Shown one piece after another: positions 20,576 through 28,715 of a stretch of 64,000 bases of DNA (the stretch's first letter is position 1; the number at the start of each line of letters is the position of its first letter). This stretch comes from Sulfuricella sp. Lineage in GTDB: Bacteria > Pseudomonadota > Gammaproteobacteria > Burkholderiales > Sulfuricellaceae. A program made the position numbers and the translations under genes. The stretch spans positions 122,541 through 186,540 of the forward strand of contig JAGXQV010000211.1 in NCBI GenBank assembly GCA_018336195.1, written 5' to 3'. Under the pieces are notes generated by a model. It was not told the origin of the DNA. It searched no databases and saw nothing but the letters and a program-made list of their open reading frames with translations.

Positions 20576-20950
20576 TCAGGCCCGCTCTACTTCGTAGGCG
20601 TGCTGATTTGCCGGCTGAAACAAGGCCACCAGGGCGGCGAACAGTTGGCGTGCCTTGGCGCGGTTATCGCAATTCAGGTTGCAGACGAACACGTCGAGGG
20701 TGACGAAGCGCTTTTCCGGCCAGGTGTGGACGGACAAATGGGATTCGGCCAGCACCACCACGCCGGTCACCCCGCCACCCTCACCGAATTGGTGGAAACA
20801 TTCCCCCACCGCGACCAACCCGGCTTCCGCCACCAGTTCCAGGTACTTGGCACGTAATTCATCAACGTTGCACACCAGGTTTTCCGCCCCGGCGCAGCCG
20901 TGGAGGTTGGCCATCAGATGGAGGCCGTCGATGCCGCTGGAGGGATTCAT
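20576..20950 (-). CDS. speD: S-adenosylmethionine decarboxylase proenzyme (short form)
   Basis: This 124-residue proenzyme is of the short class 1B type. The self-cleavage site is [11 protein letters not shown], in which the Ser becomes the pyruvoyl group, with the conserved His and Cys downstream (FVCNLNCD). Decarboxylated SAM is the aminopropyl donor for spermidine. It lies 33 bases after the FAD protein and downstream of the spermidine synthase, giving a three-gene polyamine unit transcribed leftward. Confidence 0.9.
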   Translation of the reverse strand: MNPSSGIDGLHLMANLHGCAGAENLVCNVDELRAKYLELVAEAGLVAVGECFHQFGEGGGVTGVVVLAESHLSVHTWPEKRFVTLDVFVCNLNCDNRAKARQLFAALVALFQPANQHAYEVERA

Positions 20951-20983
20951 GGTCCGGTACCTTGCTCAAATATTTGTGATCGC

Positions 20984-22588
20984 TTAGCCATGCGCCAAAG
21001 CGCTGCGTGCCGCCATCATGCCCAGCCAGCTTGCTTCCTCGAACACCGAGTAGCCGGCGGCGTCGCTGTGGGCGAAGAGGAGCTTGCCGGCCAGTTTAGC
21101 CAATCCCCGGGCCGGGTGCGAGAGGAATCCCCGCTTCGGCGAAGCCATCGCATGTCCCCAGATGCGGATATCCAGCCGCGTTGCGAGACTGTCGATGTCG
21201 GGATGAGCGGGGCGCAGATCGGCGAGGAATCTGCCTGCGAGGGCAGCCCAATCGGACTTCTCCAGGATTTCGCGGTTGCGCGCAAAATTGCCGTCTTGCG
21301 ACCAGGCGTCGTAGCAGGTCAGCACGGTCGGGCCGTGGGTGGCCTGGGTGACTTCCTGATTGGTCGCGACCACGTAACCGAGACCACGCCCGTCCATCAT
21401 CACGTTATCCCAGGAGAACGGCGCGTCGGGCCGGTAGCGCGGCCAGTCCTTGAGCGTCAGATTGGCGACCACCCACGGTGCGGATTCGACCGCCAGCATT
21501 TGCCGGTCGGGCAACAAATCAGCGCCGATGGCATGGCGGGCGACATGCGCCGGGGCCGCCCAGATGACTTGTTGCGCCAGAATCTCGCGGCTTTCCCCGG
21601 ATTCCGGGAAATAGGCGCTGGCCCGGATGCCCTGAGGGTCGTCGGTCAAATGGTAGACCGTGCCGCGTTCGCTGCGGCCCCCGGAGCGGCGCGCCAACTC
21701 ACCGGTGAGGCGCCCCAGTCCTTCCGGCCACGTTAGGAAAGCCCCCTGTTCGGCGTGAAAGCCCTTGCCGGCGCGGGCGGCGAAGTAGTGGATGGCGATC
21801 CACGCCGACGCTTGATCGCTGCCGGTGCCGAAGTCGTCGCGGCAGCAGTAGTTCACGTACCAGCGCAGGCGTTCCCCCTTGAAGCCGTGGTCGGCCAGCC
21901 ATTCGCCCATGGTCAGGCGATCCAGTTGCCGGTAACGCGGGTCTGCCGACGACAGGGCGGCGGGTATCGCGAAGGCTTTGCGCCCGTCCGCGCCGAGGGC
22001 ATTTCGGAAAGCCGCCATCATTTCACCGAAACGCCGCCGTTCGTCCTTTTCCCAAGGCGTCAGCCCGGCTTCGGGGAAAATGCCCTCGTGCCATTGCGCC
22101 CCGTCGAAAACCCGCTCTTGCGGGGCATGCACCAGCAGGCGTTCATCGTAGACCGGCTCATCGGCATCGACGCCGTCGAGCAATATCCCGAAATCGTGGA
22201 GCAGGTGCCGGACGTGGCGGGATTCCCGCGACGGCAGGGGCAGGTAATGCGCGCCCCAGGGATAGCGTGTCACGGCGTTTTCCCCCCAAGCGGCATTACC
22301 GCCGACTTCGTCGGCCATCTCCAGCAGCAGGTAATCGTGACAACCCGCTTGCGACAGGTAATAGGCGGCGGAAAGACCGGCCACGCCGCCACCGACGATG
22401 AGCAGCGGGACGCGCTCGGTCGCCCGTTTTACCCCGTTCAAACGTCCATCACGCAGGGCATGGCCCAGCTTCATGCCTGCCGGGGTGAGGGTGCCGCTCA
22501 GGTTTTCCGGGGATAGCCCCAGCGCGCCGCCCGCCGCCAGACCGACACAGGCCGCGCTCCCGAGTTTGAGGAATTCGCGGCGTTCCAT
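20984..22588 (-). CDS. FAD-dependent amine-oxidase-like protein
   Basis: This 534-residue flavoprotein has an N-terminal export-like segment MERREFLKLGSAACVGLAAGG (single Arg-Arg, Tat-like). It is followed by the dinucleotide-binding motif VGGGVAGLSAAYYLSQAG and flavin-containing amine oxidase features. Genes of this kind recur next to membrane-fused spermidine synthases, so a polyamine or modified polyamine is a reasonable but unproven substrate. Its ATG overlaps the TGA of the synthase gene (TGATG), which ties the two together. Confidence 0.75.
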   Translation of the reverse strand: MERREFLKLGSAACVGLAAGGALGLSPENLSGTLTPAGMKLGHALRDGRLNGVKRATERVPLLIVGGGVAGLSAAYYLSQAGCHDYLLLEMADEVGGNAAWGENAVTRYPWGAHYLPLPSRESRHVRHLLHDFGILLDGVDADEPVYDERLLVHAPQERVFDGAQWHEGIFPEAGLTPWEKDERRRFGEMMAAFRNALGADGRKAFAIPAALSSADPRYRQLDRLTMGEWLADHGFKGERLRWYVNYCCRDDFGTGSDQASAWIAIHYFAARAGKGFHAEQGAFLTWPEGLGRLTGELARRSGGRSERGTVYHLTDDPQGIRASAYFPESGESREILAQQVIWAAPAHVARHAIGADLLPDRQMLAVESAPWVVANLTLKDWPRYRPDAPFSWDNVMMDGRGLGYVVATNQEVTQATHGPTVLTCYDAWSQDGNFARNREILEKSDWAALAGRFLADLRPAHPDIDSLATRLDIRIWGHAMASPKRGFLSHPARGLAKLAGKLLFAHSDAAGYSVFEEASWLGMMAARSALAHG

Positions 22589-24117
22589 CAGCGGATCACT
22601 TTCGCCCAATCTTCCTCGAAATAGCGCACCAGCGGCTGGTTGTCGAGGCGGTTGGGTTCGACTTCCGTCCTCGCCATGTCGGGCGGAAACAGGAACAGGG
22701 ATTTGAGCACTTCCGGGGTGAGGAAGCGCGTCGCCACGGGGATTTTGTCCGGCATCCGGTAGCCTTGGCCGGCGAGGAGGTAGCCCCATTCGCCGAAGGA
22801 CGGCACCAGTGCGTGGTACGGCCAGGTGTGCCAGCCCGCTTCGCGTAGCGAGGCATCCACCGACCAGTAGGCGTGCGGGGCGTTGTACGGTGAGGTGGCC
22901 TGGATCACCGCTAGCCCGCTGGCGGCCAGGTGTTTCTTCAGGAGCCGGTAGAACGACACGCTGTAGAGCTTGCCCAGCGAGTAATTGGAAGGATCGGGAA
23001 AATCGACGATGACGAAATCGAACAACTCATCGGATTGCTCCAGCCATTTCCCGGCGTCGGCATTGACGACCTTGACCTTGGGTTGCTTCAGCGATCCCTG
23101 GTTGAGCTTCACCAGCTCCGGCGAATGGGTGAATAGGTCGGTCATGCCTTGATCCAGATCGACCAGCGTCACCGCTTCCACATCGGGGTATTTCAATACC
23201 TCCCGCACCGCCATGCCGTCGCCGCCGCCCAGCACCAATACTCGCCTGGCCCACGGCAGGCTGGCGAGGCCCGGGTGGACCAGCGCTTCGTGATAACGGT
23301 GTTCGTCGCGCGAGGAAAATTGCAGGTTGCCGTTGAGCCACAGGCGCAGGTCGTCCTTCCAGCGCGTGACCACGATGCGCTGGTAGGGCGTGCTCTTGGC
23401 GTGAATCACCTCGTCGCCGAAGATGCCCTTCTCGACCCATCCGGTAAGCCGCTCCGACGTTTGAAAACCCGCCATCAGGAAAACCAGTACCGCGATCCCC
23501 CTGATCCAGCGCCCGCGCGCCTGGAATCCCGGCTCGTTGCGGAATACCTGGATGGTCAGCAGCGCCACGCCGACGTTCAACATCCCGAACAGAAAGCCGG
23601 TGCGCATCAGGCCCAGCTTGGGCGCCAGCAGCAGCGGAAACAATAGCGAAACCGCTAGAGCGCCGAGATAATCGAAGGTCAACACGTTCGCCACCAATTC
23701 CGAGAATTCCGCCTTGCGCTCGTTCAACAGGCGCATCACCAGCGGGATTTCCATCCCCACCAGGATCCCGAGGATCGCCACCAGCGCGTAGAGCAGCGGG
23801 CGGAACGCCTGCGCCCAGGCGAACGCGACGAACAGCAGCGCCGCCGCCACCCCGCCGATCAAGCCCACCGCGATCTCGATATCGACGAAACGCTCCGCCA
23901 CCCGGTCTTTGACGTAGCGCGACACATGCGAGCCGATGCCCATCGCGCACAGGTAGGCGCCGATGATCGAGGAAAATTGCAGGACGCTGTCGCCCAGCAG
24001 ATAGCTGGCCAGGGCGCCGGCGATCAGCTCGTAGGTGAGGCCGCAGGAAGCGACCACGAACACCGAGAAGATGACGACGCGGTTCAGGGGTTGGTCGGCC
24101 GTGGCGGGAGCGGTCAT
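22588..24117 (-). CDS. Membrane-fused polyamine aminopropyltransferase (spermidine synthase)
   Basis: This 509-residue protein has about seven transmembrane helices in its N-terminal 210 residues. A cytoplasmic spermidine-synthase domain follows: YQRIVV, GGGDGMAVREVLKYP with the SAM-site Asp in VTLVDLD, and DFPDPSNYSLGKLYS with the catalytic Asp. It would aminopropylate a diamine at the membrane. I start at MTAPATADQPLN; an upstream extension lacks family support. The gene is divergent from DUF350 across a 185-base region that probably contains both promoters. Confidence 0.88.
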   Translation of the reverse strand: MTAPATADQPLNRVVIFSVFVVASCGLTYELIAGALASYLLGDSVLQFSSIIGAYLCAMGIGSHVSRYVKDRVAERFVDIEIAVGLIGGVAAALLFVAFAWAQAFRPLLYALVAILGILVGMEIPLVMRLLNERKAEFSELVANVLTFDYLGALAVSLLFPLLLAPKLGLMRTGFLFGMLNVGVALLTIQVFRNEPGFQARGRWIRGIAVLVFLMAGFQTSERLTGWVEKGIFGDEVIHAKSTPYQRIVVTRWKDDLRLWLNGNLQFSSRDEHRYHEALVHPGLASLPWARRVLVLGGGDGMAVREVLKYPDVEAVTLVDLDQGMTDLFTHSPELVKLNQGSLKQPKVKVVNADAGKWLEQSDELFDFVIVDFPDPSNYSLGKLYSVSFYRLLKKHLAASGLAVIQATSPYNAPHAYWSVDASLREAGWHTWPYHALVPSFGEWGYLLAGQGYRMPDKIPVATRFLTPEVLKSLFLFPPDMARTEVEPNRLDNQPLVRYFEEDWAKVIR

Positions 24118-24302
24118 CTGGGGACTCTTCAATGGGTTTTGCGGCGTACTGGGTTGTACTCGGGCTTCGGCAAGAATACGGGGCGGCCTGCGCAAGTTCA
24201 AGCGCCACCTCATATTCCGCGTTGCCGCCGGAAACGCGAAGGGGTAAATTGTACGTTCGTCATTCATTTGCGTTTGGCCGGACCTCATTACGGAGCAGAA
24301 CC

Positions 24303-24710
24303 ATGAACGAAATCCTCGAAATGCTTTCCCACACGCCCAATTTTTTCGGCTACTTCGTCATGGGGCTATGCTTTCTCGGCATCTTTTTTCTAGCCTACAC
24401 CCGCACCACCCAATACGATGAAATGGAATTGATCCGCCACGGCAACACCGCGGCAGCCTATTCCCTGGTTGGCAGCGCGCTGGGGTTTTCCCTGCCGCTC
24501 TACGCGGCCATCGTGCATACCGCTTCCGCCCAGGCCTTCGTGTACTGGTCGCTGATTGCCCTGGTCGCGCAAATCGCCACTTACTATTTCCTCAAACTGG
24601 CATTGAAAGATGTCGATGCCCAGATCGAAGCCGACAACGCGGCCTACGGCATTCTGGAAGGCGGCATTTCCCTGGTGGTGGGCGTCATCAACGCCGCCTG
24701 CGTCGCCTGA
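24303..24710 (+). CDS. DUF350 family membrane protein
   Basis: This 135-residue inner-membrane protein has four transmembrane helices. The DUF350 halves are recognisable by FLAYTRTTQYDEMELIRHGNTAAA and a second similar loop DVDAQIEADNAAYGILEGG. DUF350 genes typically accompany SpeD, spermidine synthase and DUF4178 genes. The role is unknown; a small channel or scaffold is possible. A good GGAG lies 8 bases before the ATG. The next gene follows after 33 bases. Confidence 0.82.
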   Translation: MNEILEMLSHTPNFFGYFVMGLCFLGIFFLAYTRTTQYDEMELIRHGNTAAAYSLVGSALGFSLPLYAAIVHTASAQAFVYWSLIALVAQIATYYFLKLALKDVDAQIEADNAAYGILEGGISLVVGVINAACVA

Positions 24711-24743
24711 ACCGGCCATTCCCAACATCACAAGGAGCACAGC

Positions 24744-25772
24744 ATGAGCCTAATGAGTTTCGTCAAGAAGCAGTTCATCGACATCCTGCAATGGAACGAA
24801 GAGGGCGACGGCGTATTGTCGTGGCGCTACCCGATGGAGGACTTCGAAATCCAGTACGGCGGGCAACTGGTGGTGCGCGAGTCGCAAATGGCGGTGTTCG
24901 TCAACGAGGGCAAGATCGCCGACGTTTTCGGGCCGGGAACCCACAAGCTCATCACCCAGACTCTGCCGGTGCTCACTTACCTGCAAAACTGGGACAAACT
25001 CTTCGAGTCGCCCTTCAAATCGGACGTGTATTTCATGTCCACCCGCTTGCAACTGGGGCGGCGCTGGGGAACCCAGCAACCGATCACCGTCCGCGACAAG
25101 GATTTCGGCATGGTGCGAATGCGCGCCTTCGGCATCTACTCCTACCGGATCAAGGATCCCGGCGTGTTCTTCAAGGAAGTCGCCGGCACCCGCGAAAGCT
25201 ACGGCGTCGAAGACCTGGAGCAGCAGTTGCGCAATCAGGTGGTCGCCAGCATGAGCGCGGCTTTCGGCGAATCCAACGTGCCCTTCCTCGACATGGCCGC
25301 CAATCAAGGCTTGTTGGGTGAGACGATAAAAACCCGGCTGGTTTCGGCTTTTGAGCGCTTCGGCCTGACCCTCGACGGCTTCGTGGTCGAAAACGTCTCG
25401 CTACCAGAAGAAATCCAGCAGGCTCTCGACAAGCGCATTTCGGTGGGGATGATGAAGGACGTGATTCCCGAATACACCCGGCTGCAATCCGCCGAAGCGA
25501 TCACCCTGGCGGCGCAGAACGAAGGCGGATTGGCCGGTTTGGGCGCCGGTCTGGGGGTGGGGCTAGGGGCCGGGCAAACCGTGGCCGGCGCGATGGCCGC
25601 TGCCCTGGCGCAGCCTGCAGCGGCGGCGCCGGTCGCAGCCCCAGCCGCGCTGAGCGACGACGAGATTGCCGCCAAGATCGAGAAACTGGGCGGCTTGCTG
25701 GCAAAAGGCCTGATTACCCAGGCCGAATTCGACCAGGGCAAGGCGGAATTGCTGAAAAAATTGATCGGCTGA
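24744..25772 (+). CDS. SPFH/Band 7 protein with C-terminal SHOCT domain
   Basis: This 342-residue protein has an SPFH-like core (FEIQYGGQLVVRESQMAVFVNEGKIADVFGPG up to about residue 230). A Gly/Ala-rich hinge (about 265-295) and a C-terminal SHOCT module (DDEIAAKIEKLGGLLAKGLITQAEFDQGKAELL) follow. The architecture matches the YdjI-type proteins often called virion-core-like. SPFH proteins form large membrane-associated assemblies. The neighbours DUF350, DUF4178 and polyamine genes suggest one membrane-stress or membrane-organising unit; that function is inference. Confidence 0.82.
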   Translation: MSLMSFVKKQFIDILQWNEEGDGVLSWRYPMEDFEIQYGGQLVVRESQMAVFVNEGKIADVFGPGTHKLITQTLPVLTYLQNWDKLFESPFKSDVYFMSTRLQLGRRWGTQQPITVRDKDFGMVRMRAFGIYSYRIKDPGVFFKEVAGTRESYGVEDLEQQLRNQVVASMSAAFGESNVPFLDMAANQGLLGETIKTRLVSAFERFGLTLDGFVVENVSLPEEIQQALDKRISVGMMKDVIPEYTRLQSAEAITLAAQNEGGLAGLGAGLGVGLGAGQTVAGAMAAALAQPAAAAPVAAPAALSDDEIAAKIEKLGGLLAKGLITQAEFDQGKAELLKKLIG

Positions 25773-25790
25773 CTTAAAGCTTTGATGCTA

Positions 25791-25810
25791 TGATTTGTGT
25801 ACACAAATCA
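25791..25810 (+). promoter_or_regulatory. Perfect 20-base operator palindrome with overlapping -10
   Basis: TGATTTGTGTACACAAATCA is a perfect inverted repeat lying 18 bases before the antitoxin GTG start. TATGAT at 25789-25794 overlaps its left edge and could be the -10 box. Phd/YefM antitoxins repress their own operon by binding palindromes of this sort, so this is very likely the autoregulatory operator. Confidence 0.75.
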
Positions 25811-25827
25811 GCAAATGGAGAAGCGCC

Positions 25828-26103
25828 GTGGAAGCACAAAAAGTAGGCATACGTGAATTTCGGGCTGGGATTGCAGAGTATGTCGCATCTGCAACACCGG
25901 TTGCCATTACCCGGCACGGCGAAACGGTAGGTTACTTTATCCCTATCCGACGGCATGCCGCTGGCGATGCCGAAATCAATGCACTCAAAGAAGCCGGTGC
26001 GTTACTGGACCGGCTGCTTGCCGAAAAAGGGGTCACTGAAGATGAGATAGTCGCGGACTTCAAGGACGCTCGCAAAAGGGGAGCAGGGAAGCAGCGTAAA
26101 TGA
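25828..26103 (+). CDS. Phd/YefM-like antitoxin
   Basis: This 91-residue protein begins (V/M)EAQKVGIREFRAGIAEYVASATPVAITRHGETVGYFIP, the Phd/YefM DNA-binding fold. A charged C-terminal tail rich in Lys/Arg/Asp presumably wraps the toxin. I prefer the GTG start, which has GGAG seven bases upstream. An in-frame ATG 11 codons earlier lies inside the operator palindrome and would be blocked by its own repressor site. It overlaps the PIN toxin gene by 4 bases. Confidence 0.82.
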   Translation: MEAQKVGIREFRAGIAEYVASATPVAITRHGETVGYFIPIRRHAAGDAEINALKEAGALLDRLLAEKGVTEDEIVADFKDARKRGAGKQRK

Positions 26104-26531
26104 GCCATAAAGCCATTGTCCTGGATGCCAACATTTTGATACGCGCCGTACTCGGAAAGCGAGTGCGTGATTTAATTGAAAACCACGCTGCCTCAGTCGA
26201 TTTCTTTACACCCGATGTCGCGTTCGAGGATGCGCGCCGTTATCTCCCGGCAATACTAAAAAAGCGTGGAATCGCCGGCGCCCCGGCGCTGGCCGTTCTT
26301 GAAGGTCTTGGACAAATTATTCACTCGCTGCCGGAAGAATATTACAGTGCGTTCCAAAGCCAATCCCTGCATCGTATTGCCGTCCGCGACCCGGATGATT
26401 GGCCCATCGTCGCCTGTTCACTAGCGTTAAATTGCCCGGTCTGGACGGAAGACACGGATTTTTTTGGAGCGGGCATCGCAACCTGGACCACCAACCGAGT
26501 TGAGTATTATCTAAGTGCAGAAGTCCGATAG
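26100..26531 (+). CDS. PIN-domain toxin
   Basis: This 143-residue PIN-fold ribonuclease shows acidic active-site residues in VLDANILIRA (Asp9), the E/D in VAFEDARRY, and RDPDDWPIVACSLAL and TEDTDFFGAG near the C-terminus. With the Phd-like antitoxin it forms a type II toxin-antitoxin module, in which the toxin cuts specific RNAs. The pair sits between the SPFH and DUF4178 genes and so interrupts that cluster. Confidence 0.8.
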   Translation: MSHKAIVLDANILIRAVLGKRVRDLIENHAASVDFFTPDVAFEDARRYLPAILKKRGIAGAPALAVLEGLGQIIHSLPEEYYSAFQSQSLHRIAVRDPDDWPIVACSLALNCPVWTEDTDFFGAGIATWTTNRVEYYLSAEVR

Positions 26532-26615
26532 ACAAATCGCCACCACCGGCCTATCGCTGATTTGGCGCGATAACGGTTGTGCAGTTTTTCATAAACTCCG
26601 GGAAGACCCAAACCG

Positions 26616-28055
26616 GTGAAAACCAGCAACTGTCCCGCTTGCGGCGCGCAAGTCGAATTCAAATCGGCGGCCTCGGCCATGGCAGTGTGTTCCTATTGCC
26701 GCGCCACGGTGCTGCGCGACGGGGCGAGCGCGGCGAACATCGGCAGACTCTCCGAAATTCTCGACGATTTCTCGCCGCTGCAAGTGGGCAGCGGCGGCGC
26801 CTGGAAGGGCAAGCGTTTTACCGTCATCGGCCGTCTGCGCCTGAAATATCAGGATGGCTCGTGGAATGAATGGTGCGTCGAGTTCCAGGACGGTAGCCTG
26901 GGCTGGCTCTCCGACGCTTCCGGCCAGTACGTGGTGACCCGGCGCAATGCAGGCGCCGTGCCGCCGGTCGCCATGGACCAATTGCAGGTGGGGCGTAACG
27001 TCACCATCAACCAGCAGAAATACGCGGTGACCGACGCCCGCACCTGCGTGTGTAGCGGCGGCGAAGGAGAACTGCCGGAGCCGGCCGGGGACGGCAAGGA
27101 ATTCACCGCGGTCGATTTGCGTAGCGTCGGCGGCAACGGCTTCATCACTTTCGATTACAGCGACGTTCCGCCGTCGGTCTATGTCGGCGAAGCCTGCACC
27201 CGAGATGATCTCGGGTTGAGCAACCTGCGCACCAATGAGGAAATCGAGCGCGCCAGCGGCAAATTGAAAGGCGGGGTAAGCGGCTTCGACTGCCCGTCCT
27301 GCGGCGCTTCGCTGGAATACCACGCCGGTTTCGGCGAGACGGTTGCCTGTCCGTTCTGCCGGTCCGTCGTCGGGCTGGAGGGCGAGCGCCGCACGGTGGT
27401 GCTCAAGCAGGATGAACTCGCCCGCCGGGAACCCGCGATTCCCCTGGGAAGCCGTGGCGTCATCCGGGGCGGCGAGTACCAGGCCATCGGCTTCATGGCG
27501 CGCAGCGACGGCGAAGGTTCGGAATGGGAGGAGTACCTGCTGTTCTCGAAAGACGGCGGTTTTCTGTGGCTGACCCATGGCGACGGCGAGTGGTATCTCG
27601 GCGAAGTGCTCAACAGCCTGCCCGACCAACGTGGCGAGCAGGTGTACCAGGGCGGCAAGCTGTTTCGCCAGGAAAGCGACTACGCCGCCAGAACCACCTT
27701 TGTGCTCGGCGAATTCAACTGGCAGGTAAAAATCGGGGATGAAGTCCAGGTCACCGAGTGGATATCAGGGACTGCCAACCTGGCGCGCGAGACCTACCGG
27801 AACGAAGTGACCTGGACGCTTTCCGCCAAGCTCCCCGCGGCGACCATCGCCAAATCTTTCGGTTTGCCCGCCGTCGTGGAACCGCCCCAGGCGATACCGC
27901 GCGGCACCCTTCCCTGGAGCTGGGTAGTCGCCGCCTGGGGAACGGCGTTTCTCTCGGATGTCGGTGCCCATCTGCTGGGGCGCGGCAGCTTCACCGCGCT
28001 GATTTTCGCGGCGGCTGTGCTGTGGCTACCGAAACGTTTTTTCGGGGATAAATGA
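26616..28055 (+). CDS. DUF4178 protein with two zinc-ribbon/DUF4178 units
   Basis: This 479-residue protein is built from two repeats. Each has a CxxC...CxxC zinc ribbon (CPAC...CSYC at about 6-28; CPSC...CPFC at about 226-249) followed by a beta-rich DUF4178 domain with W-x-E-(W/Y) motifs (NEWCVEF, EEYLLFS). A C-terminal hydrophobic pair of helices (about 435-472) anchors it to the membrane. Function is unknown; the family travels with DUF350 and polyamine genes. Translation begins at GTG. It is separated from the SPFH gene by the toxin-antitoxin insert. Confidence 0.8.
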   Translation: MKTSNCPACGAQVEFKSAASAMAVCSYCRATVLRDGASAANIGRLSEILDDFSPLQVGSGGAWKGKRFTVIGRLRLKYQDGSWNEWCVEFQDGSLGWLSDASGQYVVTRRNAGAVPPVAMDQLQVGRNVTINQQKYAVTDARTCVCSGGEGELPEPAGDGKEFTAVDLRSVGGNGFITFDYSDVPPSVYVGEACTRDDLGLSNLRTNEEIERASGKLKGGVSGFDCPSCGASLEYHAGFGETVACPFCRSVVGLEGERRTVVLKQDELARREPAIPLGSRGVIRGGEYQAIGFMARSDGEGSEWEEYLLFSKDGGFLWLTHGDGEWYLGEVLNSLPDQRGEQVYQGGKLFRQESDYAARTTFVLGEFNWQVKIGDEVQVTEWISGTANLARETYRNEVTWTLSAKLPAATIAKSFGLPAVVEPPQAIPRGTLPWSWVVAAWGTAFLSDVGAHLLGRGSFTALIFAAAVLWLPKRFFGDK

Positions 28056-28226
28056 ATGGGCAAGTTTCTCTACACCTTTTATGCCCTGATCGTGATTGCC
28101 GCGATGAGCAGCGTTTCCTACTCGTCGTCATCCGAGCAATCCTCGTCTTCCAGCGCCAACAGCCGCTATCACGGCAGTTCTTCGGGGAGTGGCTCGCACG
28201 GCGGAAGCGGCGGCGGGCATAAATGA
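28056..28226 (+). CDS. Small Ser/Gly-rich secreted or membrane peptide
   Basis: This 56-residue open frame starts directly after the DUF4178 stop (TGA then ATG). It has one hydrophobic helix (about residues 4-20, KFLYTFYALIVIAAMSSV) and a tail made of Ser, Gly and His. The tight spacing and codon use suggest it is real and translated by reinitiation after DUF4178. I do not recognise a family. The Ser/Gly tail could be flexible or a site of modification. Confidence 0.55.
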   Translation: MGKFLYTFYALIVIAAMSSVSYSSSSEQSSSSSANSRYHGSSSGSGSHGGSGGGHK

Positions 28227-28265
28227 GCTTGGCCGCGCCGACCGGGAACGCCAAGCAATCGCCCG

Positions 28266-28631
28266 TCAAACGTAGGACTTGAAGCTCTTGCGCTTGCCCG
28301 GCTTTTTCTTCTGGATCACCACGCCCTTGATGACTTCCAGGCCGGGGATTTCTTCGCTGGGGTAGAGGTCGTTGAGGGCGGCCAGATAGTGTTTGCCGTC
28401 GATGATGCGCAGTTGGCGGAAGGTGTATTCGTTATTGTGGAAGGCCACTACGAAGGAGCCGTCGCGGGTCAGTCCCTCCGGTTCGACGACGATGATGTCG
28501 CCGTCCTCGAATTCGGGAAGCATGGCGTCGCCCAGCACCATCAGGGCATAGGGTTCGGCGCCGGCGCAGGCGTCGATTTCATCGGGAGCCGGTTCGGCGG
28601 GATGGATGGGGATGAACTTGTGGGTGGCCAT
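28266..28631 (-). CDS. S24/LexA-fold protein without catalytic residues
   Basis: This 121-residue protein matches the peptidase-like domain of LexA/UmuD/phage repressors: LMVLGDAMLPEFEDGDIIVVEPEGLTR, then a strand pair ending TFRQLRII. In active S24 proteins the first motif is G-x-S-M and the second carries a Lys. Here these positions are Ala36 (GDAM) and Arg72 (TFRQL), so self-cleavage chemistry should be lost. There is no helix-turn-helix. The role is unknown; a binding-only version of the fold is plausible. Confidence 0.75.
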   Translation of the reverse strand: MATHKFIPIHPAEPAPDEIDACAGAEPYALMVLGDAMLPEFEDGDIIVVEPEGLTRDGSFVVAFHNNEYTFRQLRIIDGKHYLAALNDLYPSEEIPGLEVIKGVVIQKKKPGKRKSFKSYV

Positions 28632-28643
28632 GACGCGATTTTC

Positions 28644-28669
28644 ATGAATTCATAAAGCCGACCATTATA
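28644..28669 (-). promoter_or_regulatory. Candidate promoter and small palindrome upstream of the S24-like gene
   Basis: On the minus strand TATAAT (28664-28669) is a perfect -10 hexamer. About 10 bases downstream, near the expected start of transcription, is the palindrome ATGAATTCAT (28644-28653). No convincing -35 hexamer is present at standard spacing, so an activator or an operator role for the palindrome is possible. Confidence 0.35.
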
Positions 28670-28715
28670 CTTTGGATTACGTGTTTCCACCCACTCGCAA
28701 CTGCATGAGGGGGGG

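Noticed and set aside
25795..25827. Upstream ATG as antitoxin start
   Set aside because: It lies within the operator palindrome and has no ribosome site, while the GTG at 25828 has GGAG at correct spacing and aligns with Phd-family N-termini.
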